Positions 52,434-62,351 of a stretch of 64,000 nucleotides of DNA are shown here, in pieces; within the stretch, counting starts at the first letter, position 1; every line of letters begins with the position of its first letter. The translations under genes and the position numbers were made by a program. The notes under the pieces are model-generated. The model was not told the DNA's origin, did not search any database, and worked only from the letters and a program-made list of their open reading frames with translations. The DNA lies in NCBI RefSeq assembly GCF_002386445.1, contig NZ_DGIR01000024.1, positions 1 through 64,000 of the forward strand, read 5' to 3'. This stretch comes from Pseudomonas sp. UBA4617 (GTDB taxonomy: Bacteria > Pseudomonadota > Gammaproteobacteria > Pseudomonadales > Pseudomonadaceae).

Positions 52434-53600
52434 ATGAATCTTCACGAGTATCAGGGTAAGCAGCTGTTCGCTGAATACGGCCTGCCAGTTTCCAAGGGTT
52501 TCGCTGTCGATACCCCTGAGCAAGCTGCAGAAGCCTGCGACAAGATCGGCGGGAACGAGTGGGTGGTAAAAGCCCAGGTTCACGCGGGTGGTCGCGGCAA
52601 GGCGGGCGGCGTCAAGCTGGTTCGCAGCAAAGAAGACGCCAAGGCGTTCGCTGCACAGTGGTTGGGCAAGAATCTGGTTACCTACCAGACCGATGCCAAC
52701 GGTCAACCCGTCTCCAAGATTCTGGTCGAATCCTGCACTGACATCGCCAAAGAGCTGTACCTGGGCGCTGTAGTCGATCGTTCGAGCCGCCGTATCGTGT
52801 TCATGGCCTCCACCGAAGGTGGCGTGGACATCGAGAAAGTAGCTCACGAAACCCCCGAAAAGATCCTCAAGGCCACTATCGATCCGCTGGTCGGCGCGCA
52901 GCCGTTCCAGGGCCGTGAACTGGCGTTCCAGCTGGGCCTGGAAGGCAAGCAGGTTCAACAGTTCGCCAAGATCTTCGTTGGCCTGGCCAAGCTGTTCAAG
53001 GACCACGACCTGGCGCTGCTGGAAGTGAACCCGCTGGTGATCAAGGCCGACGGCGACCTGCACTGCCTCGATGCCAAGATCAACATCGACGCCAACGCCA
53101 TGTACCGTCAGCCGAAGCTGAAAACCTTCCACGACCCGTCGCAGGACGACGCCCGTGAAGCCCACGCTGCCAAGTTCGAACTGAACTACGTTGCCCTCGA
53201 AGGCAACATCGGCTGCATGGTCAACGGTGCCGGTCTGGCCATGGGCACCATGGATATCGTCAACCTGCACGGCGGCAAGCCAGCCAACTTCCTCGACGTG
53301 GGTGGTGGTGCTACCAAGGAGCGCGTTACCGAAGCGTTCAAGATCATTCTGTCCGACAGCAATGTCGCGGCCGTTCTGGTCAACATCTTCGGCGGCATCG
53401 TTCGTTGCGACATGATTGCCGAAGGCATCATTGGTGCAGTGAAAGAAGTCGGCGTCAAGGTTCCGGTTGTCGTGCGCCTTGAAGGCAACAACGCCGAACT
53501 GGGCGCTAAAGTACTGGCAGAAAGCGGTTTGAACATCATTGCGGCAACCAGCCTGACCGACGCTGCTCAACAAGTTGTCAAAGCTGCGGAGGGCAAGTAA
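52434..53600 (+). CDS. sucC: Succinyl-CoA synthetase beta subunit
   Basis: The 388-residue beta subunit has an ATP-grasp domain ([16 protein letters not shown]) and a CoA-ligase domain with the phosphate-binding G-G-I-V-R. It forms the alpha-beta enzyme with SucD that makes ATP or GTP from succinyl-CoA. Its last base is shared with the sucD start (TAATG). Confidence 0.96.
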
Positions 53601-54484
53601 TGAGCGTCCTGATCAATAAAGACACCAAGGTCATCTGCCAGGGCTTCACCGGCTCGCAGGGTACTTTCCACTCCGAACAGGCCATCGCCTACGGCACCAA
53701 GATGGTCGGCGGCGTAACCCCAGGCAAGGGCGGCACCACCCACCTGGGCCTGCCGGTGTTCAACACCGTGAAGGAAGCCGTGGAGGCCACCGGCGCTGAC
53801 GCTTCGGTCATCTACGTTCCGGCTCCGTTCTGCAAGGACTCGATCCTGGAAGCGGCCTTCGGCGGCATCAAGCTGATCGTCTGCATCACCGAAGGCATCC
53901 CTACCCTGGACATGCTGGATGCCAAGGTCAAGTGCGACGAGCTGGGCGTGACCCTGATCGGCCCTAACTGCCCAGGCGTCATCACCCCGGGCGAGTGCAA
54001 GATCGGCATCATGCCTGGCCACATCCACCTGCCAGGCAAGGTCGGTATCGTTTCGCGTTCCGGTACCCTGACCTACGAAGCGGTCAAGCAGACCACCGAC
54101 GCCGGCTTCGGCCAGTCGACCTGCGTAGGTATCGGTGGCGACCCGATCCCTGGCTCCAACTTCATCGACATCCTGAAGCTGTTCCAGGAAGACCCGAAGA
54201 CCGAAGCGATCGTCATGATCGGTGAGATCGGCGGTTCGGCTGAAGAAGAAGCTGCGGCCTACATCAAGGCCAACGTCACCAAGCCTGTAGTTTCCTACAT
54301 CGCTGGTGTTACCGCTCCGGCGGGCAAGCGCATGGGCCACGCTGGCGCCATCATCTCCGGCGGCAAGGGTACAGCAGACGAGAAGTTCGCTGCCCTGCAG
54401 GACGCTGGTGTGAAGACCGTGCGTTCCCTGGCTGACATCGGCAAGGCCCTGGCCGAGCTGACTGGCTGGGAAGTCAAGAAGTAA
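53600..54484 (+). CDS. sucD: Succinyl-CoA synthetase alpha subunit
   Basis: The 294-residue alpha subunit holds the CoA-binding fold and the phospho-histidine in M-G-H-A-G-A-I-I (near residue 247). The ATG overlaps the sucC stop by one base. A strong terminator follows. Confidence 0.96.
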   Translation: MSVLINKDTKVICQGFTGSQGTFHSEQAIAYGTKMVGGVTPGKGGTTHLGLPVFNTVKEAVEATGADASVIYVPAPFCKDSILEAAFGGIKLIVCITEGIPTLDMLDAKVKCDELGVTLIGPNCPGVITPGECKIGIMPGHIHLPGKVGIVSRSGTLTYEAVKQTTDAGFGQSTCVGIGGDPIPGSNFIDILKLFQEDPKTEAIVMIGEIGGSAEEEAAAYIKANVTKPVVSYIAGVTAPAGKRMGHAGAIISGGKGTADEKFAALQDAGVKTVRSLADIGKALAELTGWEVKK

Positions 54485-54506
54485 TACCGCTGCACCCCCC
54501 ACGCGC

Positions 54507-54534
54507 ACAAAGGCCACCTTCGGGTGGCCTTTGT
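54507..54534 (+). terminator. Terminator after sucCD
   Basis: ACAAAGGCCACC and its complement around TTCG. A clean hairpin with only a short T-run. Confidence 0.8.
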
Positions 54535-54851
54535 CGTTTGCGGGGCACCGTAATATGGATTTTCGATTGGTTTCATAGGTTTTTTCGTACAGACCAAGGT
54601 TTCAAACCGAGGATAATCGTCACTGTCCACGGCCGCACAGGCGACAAACACATACGCACATCGGACAAGCAGCACTGTGCCAGTGCGTTTAAGTGACAAA
54701 ACAGTTACCCTACGCGCTCACTCTGTGCCCGTCCCCCAAAAGGGAACGACACGCTAAACGGGTCTGGCTTATCAAGCCGGGCAGCATTTCCCCCAACCCA
54801 TGGGGAAATCCCTTCTCGAATCCCGATTTCAGCAGTGTGGTACTACCTTAA
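54535..54851. other. Gene-free region before brnQ
   Basis: About 317 bases with no convincing gene. A small hairpin (TTTCCCC near 54788 with GGGGAAA near 54803) and a GGCTTATCAAGCC palindrome lie within it. It presumably holds the brnQ promoter; no clear -10 or -35 was found. Confidence 0.5.
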
Positions 54852-56165
54852 ATGAAAGTTTTGAAAGGCCAGGACATCCTGGCGCTTGGCTTTATGACGT
54901 TTGCGCTTTTCGTGGGCGCGGGCAATATCATCTTCCCGCCTATCGTCGGCCTGCAGTCTGGCCCGCACGTGTGGATGGCCGCCCTGGGCTTCCTGGTTAC
55001 CGCCGTGGGCCTGCCGGTCATCACCGTGGTCGCCCTGGCCAAGGTCGGCGGCGGCATGGATGCCTTGAGCAGCCCGATCGGCAAGTTCTTCGGCGGCCTG
55101 CTGGCGGCTGTGTGCTACCTGTCGGTCGGCCCGCTGTTCGCCACCCCGCGCACCGCGACCGTGTCGTTCGAAGTGGGTGTGGCACCGCTGACCGGTGAAA
55201 GCCCGTTGGCGCTGTTCATTTACAGCCTGGTGTACTTCCTCGTGGTGCTGGCGGTGTCCATGTACCCGGGCAAGTTGCTCGATACCGTGGGCCGCTTCCT
55301 GGCGCCGTTGAAGATCATCGCCCTGGCGGTGCTGGGCATCGCCGCCTTCGCACTGCCCGCCGGCACCATGGGTGAAGCGCAGCCGGCCTATGCTGCCGCG
55401 GCCTTCTCCAAGGGCTTCTCCGATGGCTACCTGACCATGGACACCCTGGGTGCGCTGGTATTCGGTATCGTCATCGTCAATGCCATTCGCTCGCGCGGTG
55501 TCGAGTCGCCGAAGCTGATCACCCGCTATGCCATCATCGCGGGCCTGATCGCCGGTGTCGGCCTGGCCCTGGTGTATGTAAGCCTGTTCCGCCTGGGCGC
55601 TGGCAGCCACGAGATCGCGGCGGGTGCCACCAATGGCGCGGCGGTGCTGCATGCCTATGTGCAGCACACCTTCGGCTCGCTGGGCAGCGGCTTCCTCGCC
55701 GTGCTGATCGCGCTGGCGTGTCTGGTCACCGCTGTCGGCCTGACCTGTGCCTGCGCCGAGTACTTCAGCCAGATCCTGCCGCTGTCGTACCGTGCCTTGG
55801 TAGTGATTCTGGCGGGCTTCTCGCTGCTGATTTCCAACCTTGGCCTGACCAAGCTGATCATGTTCTCGGTCCCGGTGCTCACCGCGATCTATCCCCCCTG
55901 CATCGTGGTGGTCGGCCTGAGTTTCGTGAAGGACCTGTGGAACTCGCCAACCCGCATCCTGGCACCGGTGATGCTGGTGTCGCTGCTGTTCGGCATGGTC
56001 GATGCCATAAAGGGCAGCAGCGTTGCCCACGTGTTGCCGGACTTCCTGGCACACCTGCCGCTGAGCGACCAGGGCCTGGCCTGGCTGGTGCCTTCGGTGG
56101 TGACCCTGGTGGGCGCAGTGGCCTGCGACCGCCTGCTGGGCAAGCCACGCGAAGCGTTGGCTTGA
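54852..56165 (+). CDS. brnQ: Branched-chain amino acid transporter BrnQ
   Basis: A 437-residue Na+-coupled carrier of the BrnQ (LIVCS) family with 12 hydrophobic segments. The start G-F-M-T-F-A-L-F-V-G-A-G-N-I-I-F-P-P is the family's conserved first helix. It takes up leucine, isoleucine and valine. No clear Shine-Dalgarno precedes the ATG, but the family alignment fits this start. Confidence 0.94.
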   Translation: MKVLKGQDILALGFMTFALFVGAGNIIFPPIVGLQSGPHVWMAALGFLVTAVGLPVITVVALAKVGGGMDALSSPIGKFFGGLLAAVCYLSVGPLFATPRTATVSFEVGVAPLTGESPLALFIYSLVYFLVVLAVSMYPGKLLDTVGRFLAPLKIIALAVLGIAAFALPAGTMGEAQPAYAAAAFSKGFSDGYLTMDTLGALVFGIVIVNAIRSRGVESPKLITRYAIIAGLIAGVGLALVYVSLFRLGAGSHEIAAGATNGAAVLHAYVQHTFGSLGSGFLAVLIALACLVTAVGLTCACAEYFSQILPLSYRALVVILAGFSLLISNLGLTKLIMFSVPVLTAIYPPCIVVVGLSFVKDLWNSPTRILAPVMLVSLLFGMVDAIKGSSVAHVLPDFLAHLPLSDQGLAWLVPSVVTLVGAVACDRLLGKPREALA

Positions 56166-56228
56166 CAGTCGAAGCCTGAGGCGGCACTGGCCACAAGCCA
56201 TAAGGTGCTCGCCTAAGGTGGAAACCCC

Positions 56229-56263
56229 AAGCCCCGTATCCGTGAGGATGCGGGGTTTTTTTT
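56229..56263 (+). terminator. Terminator after brnQ
   Basis: CCCCGTATCC pairs with GGATGCGGGG (one G-T pair) and a run of eight or nine T follows. Confidence 0.87.
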
Positions 56264-56346
56264 GGCGTCAGTGTGCCTTTCCTTGCTTGCCAGCGTCGAA
56301 ATCCGGTCCCTATCCTTCAGGTATCTGGCCCTCTCGGGAACCCTGC

Positions 56347-57099
56347 ATGAACTTCATCCAAAGCAATCTCAGCAATCTGTTGGCCATCGCCTGGTTCGCC
56401 CTGTGCTGGGGCGGCTACACCCGCTACGCCATATGGAAGGGTCGCGACACTGCGTGCCTGGCCAGCGTGCTGCATCTGTACCGTGAGGACTGGATGCGCC
56501 GCATGCTGCTGCGTGACAACCGCATCGCCGATGCCAGCGTGATCGGCAACCTTGAGCGCAATGCTTCGTTCTTCGCCTCCAGCACCCTGATCATCCTGGC
56601 GGGTATCCTCACTGTGCTCGGCGCTTCCGACCGGGCGCTGTCATTGCTGGCGGACCTGCCGCTGGTGCAGCAAACGTCGCAAGGTATGTCGGAGATCAAG
56701 CTGTTGTGCCTGGCCATGGTGTTCGTCTACGCCTTCTTCACCTTCAGCTGGTGCATGCGCCAGTACAACTTTGCCGCAGTGCTGGTGGGTTCGGCGCCGA
56801 TGATCGGCGAGCGCCTGGTCAATGAACTGGAACGCAAGGCGTTCGCCTCGCGGGCGGCGAGGGTGTTGTCACTGGCGGCCAACCAGTTCAACTTCGGGCT
56901 GCGTTCTTATTACTTCGGCATGGCCATGTTGAGCTGGTTTATCAGCCCGTGGTTATTCATGGCCATGAGTGTCGGCGTAGTGCTGATTCTGTACCGCCGG
57001 GAGTTCCATTCGGATGTGCTGGATGTGATGGTGTTCACACCCACTGAAAGTCTGCCGGCTGAAGTGCCCAGGGAACCCGCCGTGGGCGGAAACAACTGA
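56347..57099 (+). CDS. DUF599 family membrane protein
   Basis: A 250-residue protein with four hydrophobic segments (about 8-27, 75-95, 115-135, 195-225). It matches the DUF599 family, which is widespread but uncharacterised. W-G-G-Y-T-R-Y-A and N-F-G-L-R-S-Y-Y-F-G are conserved-looking parts. The ATG at 56347 begins at the first helix; the open frame extends upstream through the terminator, which is not plausible. Confidence 0.85.
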   Translation: MNFIQSNLSNLLAIAWFALCWGGYTRYAIWKGRDTACLASVLHLYREDWMRRMLLRDNRIADASVIGNLERNASFFASSTLIILAGILTVLGASDRALSLLADLPLVQQTSQGMSEIKLLCLAMVFVYAFFTFSWCMRQYNFAAVLVGSAPMIGERLVNELERKAFASRAARVLSLAANQFNFGLRSYYFGMAMLSWFISPWLFMAMSVGVVLILYRREFHSDVLDVMVFTPTESLPAEVPREPAVGGNN

Positions 57100-57127
57100 A
57101 ACGTTTTATTTGCCGTTTTTCAGGCAC

Positions 57128-57156
57128 AAAAAAACCCGACCATGTCGGGTTTTTTT
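57128..57156. terminator. Bidirectional terminator
   Basis: AAAAACCCGAC paired with GTCGGGTTTTT around CAT, between convergent genes. Confidence 0.92.
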
Positions 57157-57167
57157 GTATAGACCGA

Positions 57168-57452
57168 TTACTGCTTGGCAGGCTCGGCCGGGGTGGCTGG
57201 CGCGGCTTCCGGAGCCGGAGTAGCCGGAGCGGCTTCTTCGGCAGCCTTCTGCTCGGCTTCGGCCTGATCTTTGGCGGCTTCGGCGTTTTCCTTGGCAGCC
57301 TCGTTCATCTTATCCTGAGCTTCGCCCGCTTTCTCCTGGGCTTGCTCGGCGTGTTGCTGTGCGTCCTGGGCTTTGTCTTCGCTCGCTTTATCGCAAGCAG
57401 CCAGGCCCATGGCAGCGGCCAGCATCAGAGCAAAAGCAAAAGGTTTACGCAT
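57168..57452 (-). CDS. Small Ala/Glu-rich lipoprotein
   Basis: A 94-residue lipoprotein (lipobox L-A-A-C-D near residue 20). The mature part is a helix-forming stretch rich in A, E, K and Q with heptad-like repeats (about 25-70), then a Pro/Ala tail. It resembles small abundant envelope lipoproteins of Pseudomonas; function unknown. A GGAG is present before its start. Confidence 0.8.
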   Translation of the reverse strand: MRKPFAFALMLAAAMGLAACDKASEDKAQDAQQHAEQAQEKAGEAQDKMNEAAKENAEAAKDQAEAEQKAAEEAAPATPAPEAAPATPAEPAKQ

Positions 57453-57606
57453 GGGGGTGTTTCTCCTTGGTGGAATAAGTGACTTGTTCCTTCGAGTCCA
57501 ACTACGCGGAATAAGTTCCGCGAAGGTTACACATATATAACGCCCTCATCTATATAGACTTTTCAACGAATTTATGCCGCGGTGGCAATGTGGGTGGTAA
57601 CAGGCT

Positions 57607-58083
57607 ATGAGTGATGCAACCTTGAAGGCCATGGCCGAGCGTTTTCTCTCGGCGCTGCAACATTGTCAGTTATTGCAGATGCGCGTGGCCCAGGCCAATG
57701 CCGATGGCATCACCCTGGTCCTGCCCTGGTCGCCGGCCATTGTCGGCAACCCGCAGACCGGTGCCGTGCACGGCGGCGCGCTGACCACGCTGATGGACAC
57801 CACCTGTGGCATGGCCACGCTGTGCGTGCTGCCGCGCTTCGAAGTGTGCCCGACCCTGGACCTGCGCATCGACTACATGCACCCGGCCGAAGCCGGCAAG
57901 GCCATCTACGGTCACGCCCAGTGCTATCGGGTAACCCGCGACGTGATCTTCACCCGTGGCACGGCCTACCAGGACGACCCGGCGCAACCGATCTGCCAGG
58001 TAGTGGGTACGTTCATGCGCCTGGGCCAGCAGATCAAAGGTGGCATCCGTTTCGGCAATAGCCTGAAGGAGGGCGGCGCATGA
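57607..58083 (+). CDS. PaaI-family thioesterase
   Basis: A 158-residue hotdog-fold protein of the PaaI/acyl-CoA thioesterase group with G-A-V-H-G-G-A-L-T-T-L-M-D (active-site helix) and a D near residue 64. It overlaps the next thioesterase gene by ATGA. The two probably form a hetero-oligomer or act in sequence. The substrate is unknown. Confidence 0.87.
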   Translation: MSDATLKAMAERFLSALQHCQLLQMRVAQANADGITLVLPWSPAIVGNPQTGAVHGGALTTLMDTTCGMATLCVLPRFEVCPTLDLRIDYMHPAEAGKAIYGHAQCYRVTRDVIFTRGTAYQDDPAQPICQVVGTFMRLGQQIKGGIRFGNSLKEGGA

Positions 58084-58562
58084 TTCCGCACGCGGTTCGC
58101 CAGCAACTCAACGCTGCCCACGCGGTTGGCGATTACCGGCCATTACTGGCGCTGATTCCCTACGCCAGCCTGATCGGCATCGAATGCGAACGCCAGGGCG
58201 ATGATCTGCTGTTCCGCCTGCCGGCCAGGCAGGACAACATCGGCAACCCGCTGCTACCCGCCATCCACGGTGGAGTGATAGCAGGCTTCATGGAATTGTC
58301 GGCAGCGCTTTATCTGCTGATATACAGCGAGAGCGCGAGCATTCCTAAGATCATCGACTTTTCCATTGACTACCTGCGCGCCGGGCACTTTCGCGATACC
58401 TATGCCCAGTGCCAGCTATGGCGCCAGGGGCGGCGGGTGACCAATGTGGCCATCACCGCCTGGCAGGCTGACCGGCAGGCGCCGATTGCCACCGCCCGCG
58501 CGCATTTCAAGATCGAACCGCAAGCGCCCTTGAAATCATCCGGGCAGCCCCCATCTGCATGA
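58080..58562 (+). CDS. Second PaaI-family thioesterase
   Basis: A 160-residue hotdog protein related to its upstream neighbour, with A-I-H-G-G-V-I-A-G-F-M-E at the active-site helix. The start overlaps the first gene by four bases. Its active-site helix carries E where the neighbour has D (M-E against M-D), which suggests a different substrate or a regulatory subunit. Confidence 0.85.
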   Translation: MIPHAVRQQLNAAHAVGDYRPLLALIPYASLIGIECERQGDDLLFRLPARQDNIGNPLLPAIHGGVIAGFMELSAALYLLIYSESASIPKIIDFSIDYLRAGHFRDTYAQCQLWRQGRRVTNVAITAWQADRQAPIATARAHFKIEPQAPLKSSGQPPSA

Positions 58563-58631
58563 CATCCGCCGTCAACGCAGGCCGAACCGGCCGCCGGCGC
58601 CAACTGCCATCAGATCGGAGTTTTGAAGACC

Positions 58632-60536
58632 ATGAGTGTGGAGACTCAAAAAGAAACGCTGGGCTTCCAGACCGAGGTGAAGCAGCTGCTGCACCTCATG
58701 ATCCATTCCTTGTATTCGAACAAGGAGATCTTCCTGCGTGAATTGATCTCCAACGCCTCCGACGCGGCCGACAAGCTGCGTTTCGAGGCCCTGGCCAAGC
58801 CAGAGCTGTTCGAGGACGACGCCGACCTGAAGATTCGCCTGAGCTTCGACAAGGATGCCGGTACCGTGACCCTCGAGGACAACGGCATCGGCATGAGCCG
58901 CGAAGACGTCATCGCCCACCTGGGCACCATTGCCAAGTCCGGCACCGCCGACTTCATGAAGAACCTCACCGGTGACCAGAAGAAGGACTCGCACCTGATC
59001 GGTCAGTTCGGTGTGGGCTTCTATTCTGCATTCATTGTCGCCGACAAGGTCGACGTGTACAGCCGCCGCGCCGGTCTGCCGGCCGCCGAAGGCGTGCACT
59101 GGTCGTCGAAGGGCGAGGGCGAGTTCGAGGTCGCCACCGTCGACAAGCCGCAGCGCGGTACCCGCATTGTCCTGCACCTGAAGAAGGGCGAGCAGGAGTT
59201 CGCCGATGGCTGGCGCCTGCGCAACGTGGTCAAGAAATACTCTGACCACATCGCCCTGCCGATCCAGCTGCCGAAGGAGCAGGTTGCCGCCGAAGGCGAG
59301 GAGCAGCCGGCCCAGGAATGGGAAACCGTCAACCGTGCCAGCGCCCTGTGGACCCGTCCGCGTACCGAGATCAAGGACGAGGAGTACCAGGAGTTCTACA
59401 AGCACATCGGCCACGACTTCGAGAACCCGCTGGCCTGGAGCCACAACAAGGTCGAAGGCAAGCTCGAATACAACTCGCTGCTGTACGTGCCGGCCCGCGC
59501 GCCGTTCGACCTGTACCAGCGCGAAGCGCCACGCGGCCTGAAGCTGTACGTGCAGCGTGTGTTCATCATGGACCAGGCCGAGTCGTTCCTGCCGCTGTAC
59601 CTGCGCTTCATCAAGGGCGTGGTCGATTCCAACGACCTGTCGCTCAACGTGTCGCGGGAAATCCTGCAGAAAGACCCGATCATCGACTCGATGAAGACCG
59701 CGCTGACCAAGCGCGTGCTGGACATGCTGGAGAAACTGGCCAAGAACGAACCCGAGCAGTACAAGGGCTTCTGGAAGAACTTCGGCCAGGTGCTGAAGGA
59801 AGGCCCGGCCGAGGACTTCGCCAACAAGGAGAAGATTGCCGGCCTGCTGCGCTTCGCCTCTACCCAGGATGACAGCGGCGAGCAGAGCGTTGCCCTGGCC
59901 GACTACCTGGCTCGGGCCAAGGAAGGACAGGACAAGATCTACTACCTGACCGGCGAGTCGTACGCGCAGGTCAAGAACAGCCCGCACCTGGAAGTCTTCC
60001 GCAAGAAGGGCATCGAAGTGCTGCTGCTGACCGACCGTATCGACGAGTGGCTGATGAGCTACCTCAACGAGTTCGACGGCAAGGCCTTCGTCGACGTCGC
60101 CCGTGGCGACCTGGACCTGGGCAAGCTGGATTCGGAGGAAGACAAGAAAGCCCAGGAAGAAGTTGCCAAGGAGAAGGAAGGCCTGGTCGAGCGCCTGAAG
60201 GGGGCACTGGGTGACAGCGTGGCCGAAGTTCGCGTGTCGCACCGCCTGACCGACTCGCCGGCGATTCTCGCCATCGGTGAGCAGGACCTGGGCCTGCAGA
60301 TGCGCCAGATCCTCGAAGCCAGCGGGCAGAAGGTGCCGGAGTCCAAGCCGATCTTCGAGTTCAACCCGACTCACCCGCTGATCGAGAAGCTGGACAACGA
60401 GCAGAGCGAAGACCGCTTTGCCGAGCTGTCGCATATCCTGTTCGACCAGGCGGCCCTGGCGGCCGGTGACAGCCTCAAGGACCCGGCTGCTTACGTTCGT
60501 CGCCTGAACAAGCTGCTGGTCGAGCTGTCTGCTTGA
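58632..60536 (+). CDS. htpG: Chaperone HtpG (Hsp90)
   Basis: The 634-residue bacterial Hsp90: ATP-binding N-domain (N-A-S-D-A-A-D; E-D-N-G-I-G-M; G-Q-F-G-V-G-F-Y-S), middle domain (N-D-L-S-L-N-V-S-R-E) and C-terminal dimerisation domain. The ATG at 58632 is chosen over the one at 58623 because it gives the usual M-S-V-E-T-Q-K-E-T start. No heat-shock promoter was recognised. A terminator follows. Confidence 0.97.
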   Translation: MSVETQKETLGFQTEVKQLLHLMIHSLYSNKEIFLRELISNASDAADKLRFEALAKPELFEDDADLKIRLSFDKDAGTVTLEDNGIGMSREDVIAHLGTIAKSGTADFMKNLTGDQKKDSHLIGQFGVGFYSAFIVADKVDVYSRRAGLPAAEGVHWSSKGEGEFEVATVDKPQRGTRIVLHLKKGEQEFADGWRLRNVVKKYSDHIALPIQLPKEQVAAEGEEQPAQEWETVNRASALWTRPRTEIKDEEYQEFYKHIGHDFENPLAWSHNKVEGKLEYNSLLYVPARAPFDLYQREAPRGLKLYVQRVFIMDQAESFLPLYLRFIKGVVDSNDLSLNVSREILQKDPIIDSMKTALTKRVLDMLEKLAKNEPEQYKGFWKNFGQVLKEGPAEDFANKEKIAGLLRFASTQDDSGEQSVALADYLARAKEGQDKIYYLTGESYAQVKNSPHLEVFRKKGIEVLLLTDRIDEWLMSYLNEFDGKAFVDVARGDLDLGKLDSEEDKKAQEEVAKEKEGLVERLKGALGDSVAEVRVSHRLTDSPAILAIGEQDLGLQMRQILEASGQKVPESKPIFEFNPTHPLIEKLDNEQSEDRFAELSHILFDQAALAAGDSLKDPAAYVRRLNKLLVELSA

Positions 60537-60548
60537 GTTGATGGATGG

Positions 60549-60573
60549 AAAGCCCGCTTCGGCGGGCTTTTTT
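60549..60573 (+). terminator. Terminator after htpG
   Basis: AAGCCCGC with GCGGGCTT around TTCG, followed by T residues. Confidence 0.9.
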
Positions 60574-60614
60574 CATGGCGGGCATCATGATCATGAGTGG
60601 CAAAGGAGTGTTTG

Positions 60615-61340
60615 ATGAGCAAAGTAATCGTCGAATCGCTGGTCTATCACCTGTCCGGCAAGACCTATGAAAGCCGCCTGGTGTATGAGCCGGGAGCGTT
60701 GGGCCGCCCGGGCTTGGTGATGGCGCCGAACTGGATGGGCATTGGCGAAGGGGCCGAGCGCATCGCCAAGGAAGTGGCCGAGAAAGGCTATGTGGTGCTT
60801 GTTGCCGACCTGTACGGGCAATCGTTGCGCCCGTCGAATGCCGACGAGGCTGGTGCGGCCATGATGCCGCTGAAGAACGACCGTGGCGAATTGCGCAAGC
60901 GCATGCAGGAAGCCCTGGCCCAGCTGCTGGGGCAGTCGAAGGCGCTGCTGGAGCCGGGCAAGGTGGCCACCTTCGGCTTCTGCTTCGGTGGCTGCTGTGC
61001 CCTGGAGCTGGCACGTTCTGGCGCCGACCTGCGCGCGGCGGTGTCGTTCCATGGCACCCTGGACACGCCAGACCCGGCGGATGCCAAGCGCATCAAGGGC
61101 TCGGTGCTGGTGCTGCACGGCGCATCGGACCCGCTGGTGCCCAAAGAGCAGCTGCCGGCGTTCGAGGATGAGATGAACGCGGCGAAGGTCGATTGGCAAT
61201 TGCTCAGCTATGGCGGCGCGGTGCACTCGTTTACCGACCCGAATGCCAATGTGCCGGGCAAGATGCAGTATGACCGGCGTACTTCGGAGCGGGCGTTCCG
61301 CGCGATGCATAACCTGCTGAGTGAAGTGTTCCAGCGCTGA
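60615..61340 (+). CDS. Dienelactone hydrolase family protein
   Basis: A 241-residue alpha/beta hydrolase with the cysteine nucleophile in G-F-C-F-G-G-C-C and a histidine in A-V-H-S-F-T. The DLH family opens lactone rings, but no aromatic degradation genes are near, so a housekeeping role is more likely. The ATG at 60615 follows AAAGGAG; the in-frame ATG upstream is worse. Confidence 0.86.
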   Translation: MSKVIVESLVYHLSGKTYESRLVYEPGALGRPGLVMAPNWMGIGEGAERIAKEVAEKGYVVLVADLYGQSLRPSNADEAGAAMMPLKNDRGELRKRMQEALAQLLGQSKALLEPGKVATFGFCFGGCCALELARSGADLRAAVSFHGTLDTPDPADAKRIKGSVLVLHGASDPLVPKEQLPAFEDEMNAAKVDWQLLSYGGAVHSFTDPNANVPGKMQYDRRTSERAFRAMHNLLSEVFQR

Positions 61341-61348
61341 CATTGCAC

Positions 61349-61367
61349 GGGGCTGCCAAGCAGCCCC
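61349..61367. terminator. Stem-loop between convergent genes
   Basis: GGGGCTG with CAGCCCC around CCAAG in the 30-base gap between the hydrolase and pirin genes; no T-run. Confidence 0.5.
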
Positions 61368-61370
61368 AAA

Positions 61371-62234
61371 TCAGCGCGGCAGCTCGATCCTCGAAGTTTC
61401 CCCCGGCACCACCGGCCAATCCCCCGCAGCCCACCTGGCCCGGGCCTGTTCGATCAGTTGCCCGTCACTGGCGACAAAATTCCAGCTCATCCGCCGCGGC
61501 CCATCCAGTGGCGCGCCGCCAATCAGCACCAGCTGGCACTCACCCTGCGCATACAGCGTCACCTCTTCGTCCTCCGGCAGGACCACCAGGCTGCACGGCT
61601 CCACGTCCTCATCGTTCATCGTCAGCTCACCTTCGAGCAGGTACAGCGCCCGCTGGGCATGCTCGGTCGGTACCCGCAAGGTAGTCGCCGGCTGCATTTG
61701 CACATAGGCGTAAAGGGTAGGGGACAGCACTGCCACCGGCGATTGCAGGCAGAACCCGCTGCCGGCGATCATGCAGATGCGCACCCCCAGGCTGTCACTG
61801 ACGGGCAGGCTGGCAGCCGGGTAATGGTTGTAGCTTGCCGGGCCTTGTTCCTGCTCGCGCGGCGATGCCAGCCATACCTGCAACCCGTGCAGGCGCGAGC
61901 CATGGGCCAAGGCATCCTCGGGCGTGCGCTCGACGTGGGCCACGCCGCTGCCTGCGGTCATCCAGCTGACGTCACCCGGTAGCACCCGCTGTGCCGAGCC
62001 GAGGCTGTCCTTGTGCAGTATTGCCCCTTCGAACAGATAGGTCAGGGTAGACAGGCCGATGTGCGGGTGCTGGCGAATGTCCATGCCATGCCCCGGGGCA
62101 TAGTCGGTTTCGAGCATGTGATCGAAAAACACGAACGGGCCGACGCTACGGCACTGGGCCGACGGCAGCGGCCGGAGGATCGGCTGGCCCTCGACCGATT
62201 CGGCACGCGGGTGGATGACCAGGGGGCTGCTCAT
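61371..62234 (-). CDS. Pirin-family protein
   Basis: A 287-residue two-cupin protein with the pirin motif region R-Q-H-P-H-I-G-L-S-T-L-T-Y-L-F-E-G and H-V-E-R-T-P-E-D. The first motif usually holds metal-binding histidines, and the later one normally reads H-S-E; here it is H-V-E. Pirins may act as quercetinases or redox sensors. The ATG at 62234 with GGAG upstream is chosen; the frame continues far upstream antisense to the next gene, which is not real. Confidence 0.88.
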   Translation of the reverse strand: MSSPLVIHPRAESVEGQPILRPLPSAQCRSVGPFVFFDHMLETDYAPGHGMDIRQHPHIGLSTLTYLFEGAILHKDSLGSAQRVLPGDVSWMTAGSGVAHVERTPEDALAHGSRLHGLQVWLASPREQEQGPASYNHYPAASLPVSDSLGVRICMIAGSGFCLQSPVAVLSPTLYAYVQMQPATTLRVPTEHAQRALYLLEGELTMNDEDVEPCSLVVLPEDEEVTLYAQGECQLVLIGGAPLDGPRRMSWNFVASDGQLIEQARARWAAGDWPVVPGETSRIELPR

Positions 62235-62351
62235 GGGAAGGGCTCCAGGCACGGTGGAATGACCCCAAGCATAGCGGTTTGTCTGCCTCGGCTGAACCGT
62301 CTCGCTGGGCGGCCGGTCTACTGGGTCGGTATTCGCAAAAGGACGCTGCCC

